64,000 bases of DNA from Agrobacterium cavarae (GTDB lineage Bacteria > Pseudomonadota > Alphaproteobacteria > Rhizobiales > Rhizobiaceae): assembly GCF_004310285.1 (NCBI RefSeq), contig NZ_SISF01000021.1, positions 1 through 64,000 of the forward strand. The letters run 5' to 3'. Under the pieces are notes generated by a model that saw only the letters and a program-made list of their open reading frames with translations, did not search any database and was not told the DNA's origin. Numbering within the stretch: position 1 is the first letter of the stretch; each line of letters opens with the position of its first letter. The translations under genes were made by a program, and so were the position numbers. This document shows positions 45,261 to 54,099 of the stretch, in pieces.

Positions 45261-46303
45261 TATCAAGGCTGGCCTTTGCCTACCCCGGTGATCTCGAGCT
45301 GAAAACCGGGGGCTACGGCTATGATCGCGAAATCATAGCGGGGCTCGATCGGCTTGGATGGTCGATCGATCTCCTTCCCCTCGGGGAGGGTTTCCCCTCC
45401 CCGTCTTCAAACCTTCTGAGAGAGGCTGAAAGGCGGCTTTCTGCGCTGCCTGACGGCATGCTCGTGATGATTGATGGGCTTGCTTTTGGCGTGATGGACG
45501 AGTGGGCAAAACGGGAGGAAACGCGTCTCAAGATCGTGGCGCTCGTTCATCATCCCTTGGCGCTCGAGACCGGCGTCAGCGAGAGCGATCAAACTCGCTT
45601 GCGGTACACCGAAACAAACGCGCTTGCCGCCACGCAGCATATTTTCGTCACCTCACCGATGACGGCGCGCGAATTGATCGAGAACTTTGGTGTGCCAGAA
45701 TCAAAGGTTAGCGTCGCTGTGCCCGGCACAGCAAAGCCGCTGCAAGGGTATAAGACACACAACGAGGTCCCGCAGATCCTCTCCGTCGGCTCACTCACGA
45801 GACGGAAAGGCCACGATGTTCTGATCGCATCGCTCGCAACGATCGTCGATCTCGCGTGGCAGGCTACGATCATCGGCAGCCCACATCTCGACCCTTCTGT
45901 CGCCTCAGCTCTGGAGGAGCAGATCGGAGCTCTTGGCCTCAATGACCGCATCACGCTTGCGGGCGAATGTGAAGATCTTTCGGCTGCCTATGCCAGCGCC
46001 GATATCTTTGCCCTTGCCAGCCGGTATGAAGGCTACGGCATGGTGTTTGCGGAAGCACTCTCGTACGGCCTACCGATCGTTGCATGTCATTCGGGCGCCG
46101 TGCCGGATGTCGTCCCAAGCGATGCCGGTTTCCTGGTCCCGGTGGATGATGTCGAGGCTGTGGCCTTTGCACTGAGACGCCTCTTGATCGATCCCCACGA
46201 GCGAGCTCGCCGGGCCGAGGCTGCCGCATTCGCGGGCGGAGAGCTTCCGACCTGGACCGATACGTCCACCATCATTTCCAACAGATTGAAAGGTTTGATA
46301 TGA
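45257..46303 (+). CDS. GT4-family glycosyltransferase
   Basis: A 348-residue GT-B-fold retaining glycosyltransferase. The C-terminal half has VGSLTRRKGHDVLIASLA (start of the donor domain, about residue 180) and the E-x7-E type motif in SRYEGYGMVFAEALSYGLPIVAC. No membrane segment. It starts at TTG, overlapping the PTPS-like stop, with TGAGG upstream. It is coupled at its end to the methyltransferase gene (ATGA). In this setting it may glycosylate the product of the cyclohydrolase and PTPS-like enzymes; donor and acceptor are unknown. Confidence 0.87.
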   Translation: MISRLAFAYPGDLELKTGGYGYDREIIAGLDRLGWSIDLLPLGEGFPSPSSNLLREAERRLSALPDGMLVMIDGLAFGVMDEWAKREETRLKIVALVHHPLALETGVSESDQTRLRYTETNALAATQHIFVTSPMTARELIENFGVPESKVSVAVPGTAKPLQGYKTHNEVPQILSVGSLTRRKGHDVLIASLATIVDLAWQATIIGSPHLDPSVASALEEQIGALGLNDRITLAGECEDLSAAYASADIFALASRYEGYGMVFAEALSYGLPIVACHSGAVPDVVPSDAGFLVPVDDVEAVAFALRRLLIDPHERARRAEAAAFAGGELPTWTDTSTIISNRLKGLI

Positions 46304-47094
46304 GCGGCTTTGACAAGGAATGGCTTCGCCTTCGTGAACCGGCCGATCGCGCGGCACGATCGTCGTCTCTTGTTGAGACGGTGAAAACGTACATCGAGTC
46401 TCACTCCCCGCGTGTCGTCATGGATATTGGTTGCGGCACCGGATCGACCTTCCGCACCCTCTCGCCACTTCTGGCCGATGTGGACTGGAGGTTGCTGGAT
46501 TACGAGGCGGTGTTGCTTGACGAAGCAAAACGCCAGATCGGACCGCGGGACGATGTGTCGTTTCATTGCGCCGACCTGAACACGCTCGACGAAAGTCTGC
46601 TCGAGAATGTCGCGGTCGTTACCGCATCCGCTTTGTTCGACCTCTGTTCGGAGGATTTTTGCCGCCGATTTATCCAGCGATTGGCACGCAAAAAGATCGG
46701 GCTTTATGCCGCGCTCAACTATGATGGCGTCATGGAATGGTCGATCAAGCACCCTTTGGATAGTGCCGTTGTGGCCGATTTCAACGCGCATCAGCGCAAG
46801 GACAAGGGTTTCGGACCCGCTCTGGGACCAGATGCCACCGATTATTTATCGGGCTTATGCGAAGAAGCGGGATTCTCCATTGAGACGGCCTCCAGCCCAT
46901 GGGAGCTTGGACCGGAATCCGAGGCGCTTCAAATCGAGTTTCTTGCTGGGCTTGCCACCCCTATCCACGAAATCGGAAACATCGACCCCGCAGAGTTCAA
47001 GCAGTGGCTCGACTTTCGTCTGTCACGCGTTGGCATAGATGGAAGCCGGTGCATCGTCGGCCACACGGATTTCCTGGCCCTTCCGAACGCTTGA
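46300..47094 (+). CDS. Class I SAM-dependent methyltransferase
   Basis: A 264-residue protein with the SAM-binding motif I VVMDIGCGTGSTFRTL (about residues 42-57) and an acidic post-I segment (WRLLDYEAVLLDEAK). The ATG overlaps the glycosyltransferase stop. Its last 72 bases overlap, tail to tail, the 3' end of the reductase gene on the other strand. It probably methylates the cluster's product, by context only. Confidence 0.82.
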   Translation: MSGFDKEWLRLREPADRAARSSSLVETVKTYIESHSPRVVMDIGCGTGSTFRTLSPLLADVDWRLLDYEAVLLDEAKRQIGPRDDVSFHCADLNTLDESLLENVAVVTASALFDLCSEDFCRRFIQRLARKKIGLYAALNYDGVMEWSIKHPLDSAVVADFNAHQRKDKGFGPALGPDATDYLSGLCEEAGFSIETASSPWELGPESEALQIEFLAGLATPIHEIGNIDPAEFKQWLDFRLSRVGIDGSRCIVGHTDFLALPNA

Positions 47095-47856
47095 ATCTGC
47101 TTGCGGCTTCAGACAGCAGTCGAAAAGCACATCGCTCCCAAGGCCGTAAATATCGGCCTGAGGGCGGTGAGCATTGCAAAGCTGTGCAATCGGCGGAAGC
47201 GAAATGCCGCACGGGCCCGAACCAATGATCAGGGGCGCAATCGCGACATGAAGTCGGTCGATCAGTCCCGCATCGATGAAGCGGGCGATTGTGCGCGCGC
47301 CGCCTTCGACAAGAACGCGCTTGAGGCCGCGCTGTGCAAGACAATCAAGAATATCGCGCGGATCAAGACCGCGGCCGTTGCGCTGAAGCTTTACCACCTC
47401 GGCGCGATACGACGTTGCGGGGGCGTCATGTCCTTGTATGACGATCACCGGCGCACCGTCATCATTGAACAGTCCTTCCTTCCCCGTCAGTTCGCCTTTG
47501 CAGTCGATGATGACACGCGTTGGGCTTGGTCCCCTGACTTCGCGCACGGAGAGCCGGGGATTGTCGTTCTGTACCGTGCCGACACCGACGATGACCGCGT
47601 CCACGAGCGCGCGGCACCGATGCAGATGCGCCAGACCGTCAGGTCCGGAAATGTCGCGGGCATCGCCTGTCGGCGTTGCGACGCGCCCATCGAGCGACTG
47701 ACCAACCTGCGCGATGACGAAACCCTCCCTTCCCGCTGCAATCGGACCATAAAGCATCAGCGCCGGGTCGGCTTCCTTACGGCGGAGCGTGTCCTTCCCA
47801 TCGCGAATGGAAAGAAGCTTCGTCCAGAGCCTGTCGGTCATGTGAAGGTTGCGCAT
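47023..47856 (-). CDS. RibD C-terminal-type reductase, no deaminase domain
   Basis: A 277-residue protein of the RibD_C/dihydrofolate-reductase-like fold, which in riboflavin synthesis reduces the ribosyl side chain of the diaminopyrimidine with NADPH. FVIAQVGQSLDGRVATPTGD opens the domain near residue 47, followed by VDAVIVGVGTVQNDNPRLSVR and VLVEGGARTIARFIDAGLIDRL. There is no cytidine-deaminase-like HAE or PCxxC zinc motif, so it is not a full RibD. The start has AAAGGGACG upstream, 10 bases after cytochrome b561, so both are probably co-transcribed. The last 25 residues lie beyond the usual domain and overlap the convergent methyltransferase gene. Confidence 0.85.
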   Translation of the reverse strand: MRNLHMTDRLWTKLLSIRDGKDTLRRKEADPALMLYGPIAAGREGFVIAQVGQSLDGRVATPTGDARDISGPDGLAHLHRCRALVDAVIVGVGTVQNDNPRLSVREVRGPSPTRVIIDCKGELTGKEGLFNDDGAPVIVIQGHDAPATSYRAEVVKLQRNGRGLDPRDILDCLAQRGLKRVLVEGGARTIARFIDAGLIDRLHVAIAPLIIGSGPCGISLPPIAQLCNAHRPQADIYGLGSDVLFDCCLKPQADSSVRKGQEIRVADDAPASIYANA

Positions 47857-47866
47857 CGACGTCCCT

Positions 47867-48406
47867 TTAAAGAATGCGGTAAAGCGTGGCGTCCCGGCGG
47901 ATCAAATGGTGGAAGATCACAGCCAGCATGTGTAACGCGACCAACGCCAAAATGATCCACGCGCTCCATTCATGGATCGCCGAAAATGTCGGCGCGATGT
48001 CTGGAGATTTTCCGATCGGGCTCCAGATAGGCACCAGTCCGAACCACTGCAGGGGAAAGCCATGCGCATTCGTGGCAAGAAAACCCGACACCGGCATGAT
48101 GATGAGGAAGAGGTAGAGCAGACCGTGGACTGAGTGGGCGGCAATCCGCTCCAGCGCCGGTCCCCCAATCGGTGGCGCCCGTCTATACAGCCTGACTCCT
48201 ACCCTCAGCAACATGACCCAAAGGATGAGAAAGCCGAGGCTTTCATGGACGAAGTAGAAGTCGAGCTTCACTTCATCTTTGACGAAGCCAATCATCAGCC
48301 CCAGCGGCCATGTCAGAAAAACCAGGATGGCAACGATCCAGTGCAGCACCCGCGAAGCGGCACTGTATCTGGGAATATCTGGCAACGATCGATCACTCAT
48401 CCTCAT
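47867..48406 (-). CDS. Cytochrome b561
   Basis: A 179-residue membrane haem protein with four transmembrane helices. Candidate haem-ligand His residues are in RVLHWIVAILVF, YFVHESLGFLIL and ALVALHMLAVIFHH. Such proteins pass electrons from quinol or other donors across the inner membrane. The ATG at 48406 is preceded directly by GGAGGAGTC; a second ATG six bases on is equally plausible. It precedes the RibD-type reductase gene by 10 bases. Confidence 0.88.
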   Translation of the reverse strand: MRMSDRSLPDIPRYSAASRVLHWIVAILVFLTWPLGLMIGFVKDEVKLDFYFVHESLGFLILWVMLLRVGVRLYRRAPPIGGPALERIAAHSVHGLLYLFLIIMPVSGFLATNAHGFPLQWFGLVPIWSPIGKSPDIAPTFSAIHEWSAWIILALVALHMLAVIFHHLIRRDATLYRIL

Positions 48407-48565
48407 GACTCCTCCAGGATTGAGCATCATCATGCCACAACGGACGGAGCCAAGGATAGTTGTCGGCATGGATGGAAATCGGTGCGGTACGTTTGCGAGG
48501 CGCCGAGTGACCCCAACGTGACCCGATGTCAGGTCACGCTGTTGACCACATTCGTTGTGGCCCGA

Positions 48566-50392
48566 TCAGGCCAGTACGAGATGTCCCGGCGAAACTTCAC
48601 GATACTCCCTCTTGGGCGCGACATAGCCGACATTGCGGACAGGGCTTTTCAGCTCTTCGATACCGGCATTGCGGCGAATGCCGCGGCGGGCTGGGTCTGG
48701 CACGGGCACCGCTGCCATCAGCTTTTTCGTGTAGGCGTGCTGTGGATTGGCAAAGATTTGCGTACGCGGGCCGATTTCGACGATCTCTCCGAGATACATC
48801 ACCGCCACCCGGTGGCTGACGCGCTCGACAACCGCCATATCATGGCTGATGAAAAGGAAGGCGATTTTGAACTGTTCCTGCAAATCCATCAGCAGATTGC
48901 AGACCTGCGCCTTGATCGACACATCAAGGGCGGAGACGCTCTCGTCGGCAACGATGACTTTCGGATTGAGCGCGAGAGCGCGAGCAATCGCCACGCGTTG
49001 ACGCTGACCGCCGGAAAACTCGTGCGGGTAGCGATCCATCATGGTCGATGACAATCCGACCCGCTCCAGAAGATCAGCCGCTTTTCGACGCGCATCCGAT
49101 GGTGATGCGATGCGGTGCTTGATCATCGGCTCGGCCACAGCCGACCCAACTGTCATGCGCGGATTGAGACTTGAGAACGGGTCCTGGAAGATCATCTGCA
49201 CGCTTCGCCTTAAAGAACGCAGGTCCGTTGGGCCGAGCTTCAGCACATCGTAACCGTCGAGAGAGACTTCACCGGACTCCGGCTCCACGAGCCTGGTGAT
49301 CGACCGGCCCGTTGTGGACTTCCCGCAGCCGGACTCGCCCACCAGGGAAAGCGTCTCCCCTTGAAAGAGATCGAAGCTGATATTCTCGACAGCATGCACC
49401 GCACCCGTCACCCGGCCGAAGAGACCGGAGCGGATGGCAAAGCGCGTGACAAGGTTCTTGACCGAAAGAACCGGCGTCAGGCCGCCCTCCACGGTGTCCG
49501 CGACCTCGACGCTCTCGCCCACCTCTCCCGTTTGCATATCGACCTTGGGGAAGCGCAGGGGTCTGCCATGTCCATCCATCGAACCAAGTTTCGGCACTGC
49601 TGCCAGAAGCGCACGCGTGTAGGGATGCTTTCCACGGTGAAAGATATCCGCGGTGTCACCGGTCTCGACCTGGTCGCCGCGGAACATCACGATGGTGCGA
49701 TCGGCAATTTCGGCGACGACACCCATATCATGGGTGATGAAGAGGACTGCCATCCCCTCCTCTTCCTGCAAGGTCTTGATCAGGTCGAGGATTTGCCCCT
49801 GGATCGTCACGTCGAGTGCGGTCGTCGGTTCATCGGCGATCAGAAGCTTCGGTTTCGAGGCCAGCGCCATGGCAATCATGACACGCTGGCGCATGCCGCC
49901 GGAAAATTGATGCGGATACTCGTCGAAACGACCAGCCGCATTGGGAATGCGTACCTTTTCCAGCAGCCGTATCGTTTCGTCCCTGGCTTGACCCTTGGTC
50001 ATCGCCTTATGCCGGATCAGCACCTCAGAAATCTGCCGCCCGATGGTGAAGACCGGATTGAGCGATGTCATCGGCTCCTGAAAGATCATCGCAACATCAT
50101 TGCCGCGTACATGGCGCATCTCCTGCTCCGAAAGGGAGAGAATGGCCTTGCCGTTGAGTTCAACCTCACCTTCGATGCGGCTAAACAGGGGATCGAGAAG
50201 CCGCATCAGCGATAGCGAGGTGACGCTCTTGCCCGAACCACTTTCACCCACAATCGCGACCGTCTCCCCGGCTTTCACCTCGAAGGAAAGTCCGCGGACC
50301 ACCGTCTTCCATTCGTCATCGACCTTGAAGGAGGTCGTCAGGTTTTTGACACGCAGAACTGTTTCGCTAGACGTCTGCCCATTGTTGGTCAT
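48566..50392 (-). CDS. Peptide ABC transporter, fused dual ATPase (GsiA type)
   Basis: A 608-residue protein with two oligopeptide-type ATPase domains. Domain 1 has [17 protein letters not shown] and [12 protein letters not shown]; domain 2 has [17 protein letters not shown] and [12 protein letters not shown]. It is the last gene of the third peptide importer, after a gamma-glutamyltransferase gene. The resemblance to GsiA and the presence of that enzyme suggest glutathione or gamma-glutamyl peptides as substrate; this is inference. Confidence 0.92.
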   Translation of the reverse strand: MTNNGQTSSETVLRVKNLTTSFKVDDEWKTVVRGLSFEVKAGETVAIVGESGSGKSVTSLSLMRLLDPLFSRIEGEVELNGKAILSLSEQEMRHVRGNDVAMIFQEPMTSLNPVFTIGRQISEVLIRHKAMTKGQARDETIRLLEKVRIPNAAGRFDEYPHQFSGGMRQRVMIAMALASKPKLLIADEPTTALDVTIQGQILDLIKTLQEEEGMAVLFITHDMGVVAEIADRTIVMFRGDQVETGDTADIFHRGKHPYTRALLAAVPKLGSMDGHGRPLRFPKVDMQTGEVGESVEVADTVEGGLTPVLSVKNLVTRFAIRSGLFGRVTGAVHAVENISFDLFQGETLSLVGESGCGKSTTGRSITRLVEPESGEVSLDGYDVLKLGPTDLRSLRRSVQMIFQDPFSSLNPRMTVGSAVAEPMIKHRIASPSDARRKAADLLERVGLSSTMMDRYPHEFSGGQRQRVAIARALALNPKVIVADESVSALDVSIKAQVCNLLMDLQEQFKIAFLFISHDMAVVERVSHRVAVMYLGEIVEIGPRTQIFANPQHAYTKKLMAAVPVPDPARRGIRRNAGIEELKSPVRNVGYVAPKREYREVSPGHLVLA

Positions 50393-50395
50393 GGC

Positions 50396-52180
50396 TCATC
50401 TCCCCACAGCATAGGCCTGCATCAGGCGTGGTGTTGCCGCTGCGCGCAGCAGCCCATCGTGATCGCGGCGCGCAGCCGTCAGGCGGCCCACGGTCCAAGG
50501 TTCGGCGGGCGTGACGTCATGACCGCGGCTGCGCAATTCGCGCAGAGTATCGTCACCGACGCTCGTCTCGATCATGACATTGCCGGGCTGGCGGGTCCGC
50601 GGATAGAACGACCCCGGGAAGTGCGATGTGTGGAAGAGCGGCAGATCGATTGCTTCCTGCAAGTTCAGTCCAAAGTGCGCATAGCGCAGGAAGAAGGACA
50701 GTTGCCACTGGTCCTGCTGGTCGCCACCAGGCGTTCCGAAGGCCAATGTCGGGCGACCCTCGAAAAGTGCCAGCGACGGTGTCAATGTCGTGCGAGGGCG
50801 CTTGCCCGGCGCAAGAGAGGTCGGAAGACCGGGCTTCAGCCAAAACATCTGCGCGCGGGAATTCAGGCAGAATCCAAGGCCAGGAACGATGGGCGAGCTT
50901 TGCAGCCAGCCACCGGACGGCGTGACCGAGACCATGTTGCCTTCCCGGTCGATGACATCGATATGGACGGTGTCACCGCGCTTTTCGGTCAGATGCGACA
51001 TGGTCGGCTCATAAACCGCCCCGGTGCCTTGCATCGAGTCCAGCATGGAGAGTGTCAGATCGCGCTGGTTTTCGAAGCCATGCACAAGTCCCGGCCGCAG
51101 GTCCATCGATGCTTGGTCCGAGATAAGCTTGCGGCGCTCGTCATTGTAAGCGTCCGACAGCAAGGTCTGCACCGGCACCTGCGCAAAGTCCGGGTCTCCG
51201 TAGTAAACCTCGCGGTCAGCATAGGCGAGCTTCATCGCCTCAACGACGGTGTGGACGAAATCCGGGCCAGCCGGATCCATCTTGCCGATATCGAGGCCTT
51301 TCAACAGCGCGAGCGATTGCAACAGCACTGGCCCCTGCCCCCACGGACCTGTCTTGGCAATCGTCCAGCCGTGATAATCATAGGTGGTCGGTGCATCGAT
51401 GGTGGCCTGATAGCCCGCCATGTCATCGGCTGTCAGGACACCCTTGTGGCGCGAACCGCTGGCATGCATCACCTCGGCTTCAGCGAGATAGTCGGCAATC
51501 TTCTCAGCGACAAAGCCGCGGTAGAAGGCATCGCGTGCCGCTTCAATGCCAGCTTCACGACTAGGCTTGGCTTCAGACTCCTTGACGATCCGCTTCCAGG
51601 TTTCGGCAAGAACCGGGTTCTTGAAGTTTGACAGTGGTTGCGGAACGTGACCGCCGGGCACCCACGTCTCGTAGGATGTCGGCCATTCCGTCTCGAAGAA
51701 ATGCGCAAGTCCCGCAATCGAAGCGGAAACGCGCGCCAGCAGCGGATGGCCGTTTTCGAGATAATGGATGGCGGGCTCCAGCACGTCCCGGACACTCATC
51801 GTACCGTAATCGCGCAGCATCAGCATCCAGCCGTCGAAGGCGCCCGGAATCACGGTTGCCAGCAGACCGTCGCCGGGGATGATGTCGATGCCTTCGCCTC
51901 TGTAGTGCTCGATGGTTGCGCCAGCAGGGGCCGGACCCTGCGCGCAAATGACCTCGACCTTGTCCTTCTTCTTCGAATAGATCACCGCGGGCATGTCGCC
52001 GCCTGGACCGTTCAGATGTGGTTCGAGAACCTGGAGCACGAAGCCCGTTGCCACGGCAGCGTCAAAAGCGTTTCCGCCCTTTTCGAGAATGCTCATGCCG
52101 ACCGAGGATGCAATCCAGTGCGTGGAGGTCACGACACCGAAGGTACCGAGGATTTCAGGACGAGTTGTGAATGCAGTCAT
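50396..52180 (-). CDS. Gamma-glutamyltransferase family protein, cytoplasmic
   Basis: A 594-residue N-terminal-nucleophile hydrolase of the GGT family. The autoprocessing Thr is Thr404 in RGDTVHIDVIDREGN, and the N-terminal block LEPHLNGPGGDMPAVIY corresponds to the large-subunit glycine-rich motif. There is no signal peptide, in contrast to the exported enzyme at 17802, so it would act on imported substrate. It lies between the permease genes and the ATPase gene of the same operon, 3 bases from the ATPase start. Possible substrates include glutathione, gamma-glutamyl amides and gamma-glutamyl opines or amines. Confidence 0.9.
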   Translation of the reverse strand: MTAFTTRPEILGTFGVVTSTHWIASSVGMSILEKGGNAFDAAVATGFVLQVLEPHLNGPGGDMPAVIYSKKKDKVEVICAQGPAPAGATIEHYRGEGIDIIPGDGLLATVIPGAFDGWMLMLRDYGTMSVRDVLEPAIHYLENGHPLLARVSASIAGLAHFFETEWPTSYETWVPGGHVPQPLSNFKNPVLAETWKRIVKESEAKPSREAGIEAARDAFYRGFVAEKIADYLAEAEVMHASGSRHKGVLTADDMAGYQATIDAPTTYDYHGWTIAKTGPWGQGPVLLQSLALLKGLDIGKMDPAGPDFVHTVVEAMKLAYADREVYYGDPDFAQVPVQTLLSDAYNDERRKLISDQASMDLRPGLVHGFENQRDLTLSMLDSMQGTGAVYEPTMSHLTEKRGDTVHIDVIDREGNMVSVTPSGGWLQSSPIVPGLGFCLNSRAQMFWLKPGLPTSLAPGKRPRTTLTPSLALFEGRPTLAFGTPGGDQQDQWQLSFFLRYAHFGLNLQEAIDLPLFHTSHFPGSFYPRTRQPGNVMIETSVGDDTLRELRSRGHDVTPAEPWTVGRLTAARRDHDGLLRAAATPRLMQAYAVGR

Positions 52181-52201
52181 AGGATCAGTCCTTCGGGATT
52201 A

Positions 52202-53074
52202 TCAGTGTTCACGCGGATCGAGCGCATCCCGCAGGCCATCGCCCAGGAGATTGAAACCGATCACCACGAGGAAGATGGCTGCACCTGGCCAGATGGCCAT
52301 CCAGGGTGCCTGTGAAAGATAGTTCTTCGCGACATTGAGCATCGAGCCCCAGCTTGCCGCCGGCGCCTGCTGTCCAAGACCGAGGAAGGACAGGCTTGCC
52401 TCGGCAATGATTGCAGTTGCCACCGTCAATGTCGCCTGAACGATAATAGGCGGCACGATGTTGGGAAGGATGTAGCGAAGCATGATATCGTGATGACCGA
52501 GCCCGATCGAGCGGGCCCCTTCGATATAGTCCTCCGTCTTGACTGCAAGCACCTGTGCACGTGTCAACCGGATGAAGATCGGCATGGCAGAAAGACCGAT
52601 CGCGATCATCGCATTGGTGAGGCTTGGGCCAAGAAACGCGGCAAGCGCGATCGCCATGATCAGAAATGGCATTGCCAGAAAGGCTTCCGTGATGCGCGAG
52701 ATCACCTGGTCGAGCCAGCCGCCGAAATAGCCGGAGATAAGACCGAGCGGAACACCCGTGATGACCGCGATGAACACGGAGACGACGCCCGCCATCAGTG
52801 AGGCCTGCGCGCCCCAGATCATACGCGAGAGGATGTCGCGGCCGATATCATCCGTACCAAGCCAATGTGCCGCCGACGGCGCCTTGCGAATAGCGCTCCA
52901 GCTTGTGGCATAGGGATCGGCGATCGGCAGAACGGGTGCGAGCAGAGCCACAACTGCAAAGAACACGATGATGATGAGACCGGCGATGGCGCTCTTGTTG
53001 CGCTTCATCTTTTTCCATGCGCGATTTTGCGAGCGCTTGGCGACCGGGGCCGCTATTGGAACGGTCGCACTCAT
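52202..53074 (-). CDS. Peptide ABC transporter permease (DppC/GsiD type)
   Basis: A 290-residue permease with six hydrophobic segments. HWLGTDDIGRDILSRMIWGA (about residues 70-90) marks it as DppC type, and the EAA-like loop contains EGARSIGLGHHDIMLRYILP. The N-terminal cytoplasmic stretch is Lys/Arg rich. Its ATG overlaps the stop of the DppB-type gene (ATGA). Confidence 0.92.
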   Translation of the reverse strand: MSATVPIAAPVAKRSQNRAWKKMKRNKSAIAGLIIIVFFAVVALLAPVLPIADPYATSWSAIRKAPSAAHWLGTDDIGRDILSRMIWGAQASLMAGVVSVFIAVITGVPLGLISGYFGGWLDQVISRITEAFLAMPFLIMAIALAAFLGPSLTNAMIAIGLSAMPIFIRLTRAQVLAVKTEDYIEGARSIGLGHHDIMLRYILPNIVPPIIVQATLTVATAIIAEASLSFLGLGQQAPAASWGSMLNVAKNYLSQAPWMAIWPGAAIFLVVIGFNLLGDGLRDALDPREH

Positions 53075-54018
53075 ATGGCAGCCCTCATGCGTGGATTGAG
53101 GAGAACCGTAACGACATCCGCCAGCAGGTTCATCAGGATGAAGCCGATCGCGGTGCAGAGCACCACACCTTGGACGACGGCATAATCACGCGTGAAGACC
53201 GCATCGACGATGAGCTTTCCGAAGCCTGGAATGGTGAAAATCTGCTCGGTCAAAACAGCCCCGGCCAGCAATTCTCCGAAGAGCAGCGCCGACAAAGTGA
53301 TGATGGGCAGAAGAGCGTTTCTGAAGGAATGGCTGAGCACCACCTGCCAGCTGGATAGTCCCTTCGCTCTCGCGGTACGGATATAGTCGGACTTCATCAC
53401 CGAGAGCATGGCAGATCGCGTGTGACGCATCAGCGTCGCCGCCAGCGCATTACCGAGAACGAAGGACGGCATGATCATGGTCTGGATCGAGCGCACGGGA
53501 TCAACGAAAATAGATTCGTAGCCTGATGCCGGAAGCCATCCGAGATGGACCGACACCAGCAGGATCAGCATGATACCAAGCCAGAAATTCGGGATAGAGA
53601 GACCGGACAGCGCCACGATGTTCGAAAGATAATCGATCCACGTATTCTGTTTGACGGCAGCAAGAATGCCGATCGGCACACCGATGATCAGCGCAAAGAA
53701 CATCGACATCACGGCAAGCTGGATGGTGACCGGCAGCTTCTGGCCGATCAATTCAAGAACCGGCTGATTGGTCCTCAGCGATATGCCGAAATCCCCCTGA
53801 AGCACCGATCCGAGCCAGTAGAAATACTGGTAAACGACCGGGTCGTTCAATCGATACCGCTCGCGCAGGAGTTCGATGACGGCAGGATCGCGCTCCTCAC
53901 CCGCCATGGCGAGAATGGGATCGCCCGGCAGAAGCTTTTGCAGCGAGAAAACAAAAATGGAAATGATAAGCAGCGTTGGTATGGCAACCAGGAGCCGCTT
54001 GCCGATATAGATGTGCAT
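53071..54018 (-). CDS. Peptide ABC transporter permease (DppB/GsiC type)
   Basis: A 315-residue permease opening MHIYIGKRLLVAIPTLLII, with six hydrophobic segments and the C-terminal SHSFRNALLPIITLSALLFGELLAG region typical of DppB. The ATG at 54018 has AAGGA about 9 bases upstream and matches the family N-terminus; a start 14 codons earlier is less likely. It follows the binding-protein gene of the same operon. Confidence 0.92.
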   Translation of the reverse strand: MHIYIGKRLLVAIPTLLIISIFVFSLQKLLPGDPILAMAGEERDPAVIELLRERYRLNDPVVYQYFYWLGSVLQGDFGISLRTNQPVLELIGQKLPVTIQLAVMSMFFALIIGVPIGILAAVKQNTWIDYLSNIVALSGLSIPNFWLGIMLILLVSVHLGWLPASGYESIFVDPVRSIQTMIMPSFVLGNALAATLMRHTRSAMLSVMKSDYIRTARAKGLSSWQVVLSHSFRNALLPIITLSALLFGELLAGAVLTEQIFTIPGFGKLIVDAVFTRDYAVVQGVVLCTAIGFILMNLLADVVTVLLNPRMRAAI

Positions 54019-54099
54019 TGGATCGATCCTTGAAACACCGGAGGTGCCAGAGATTGGCACAGGCGCCGTTGCCAGCGCCTGCGACGGAACATCAAGGGC

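Noticed and set aside
50459..51631. Plus-strand open frame of 390 codons
   Set aside because: Antisense to the cytoplasmic gamma-glutamyltransferase gene; no motif or ribosome site.
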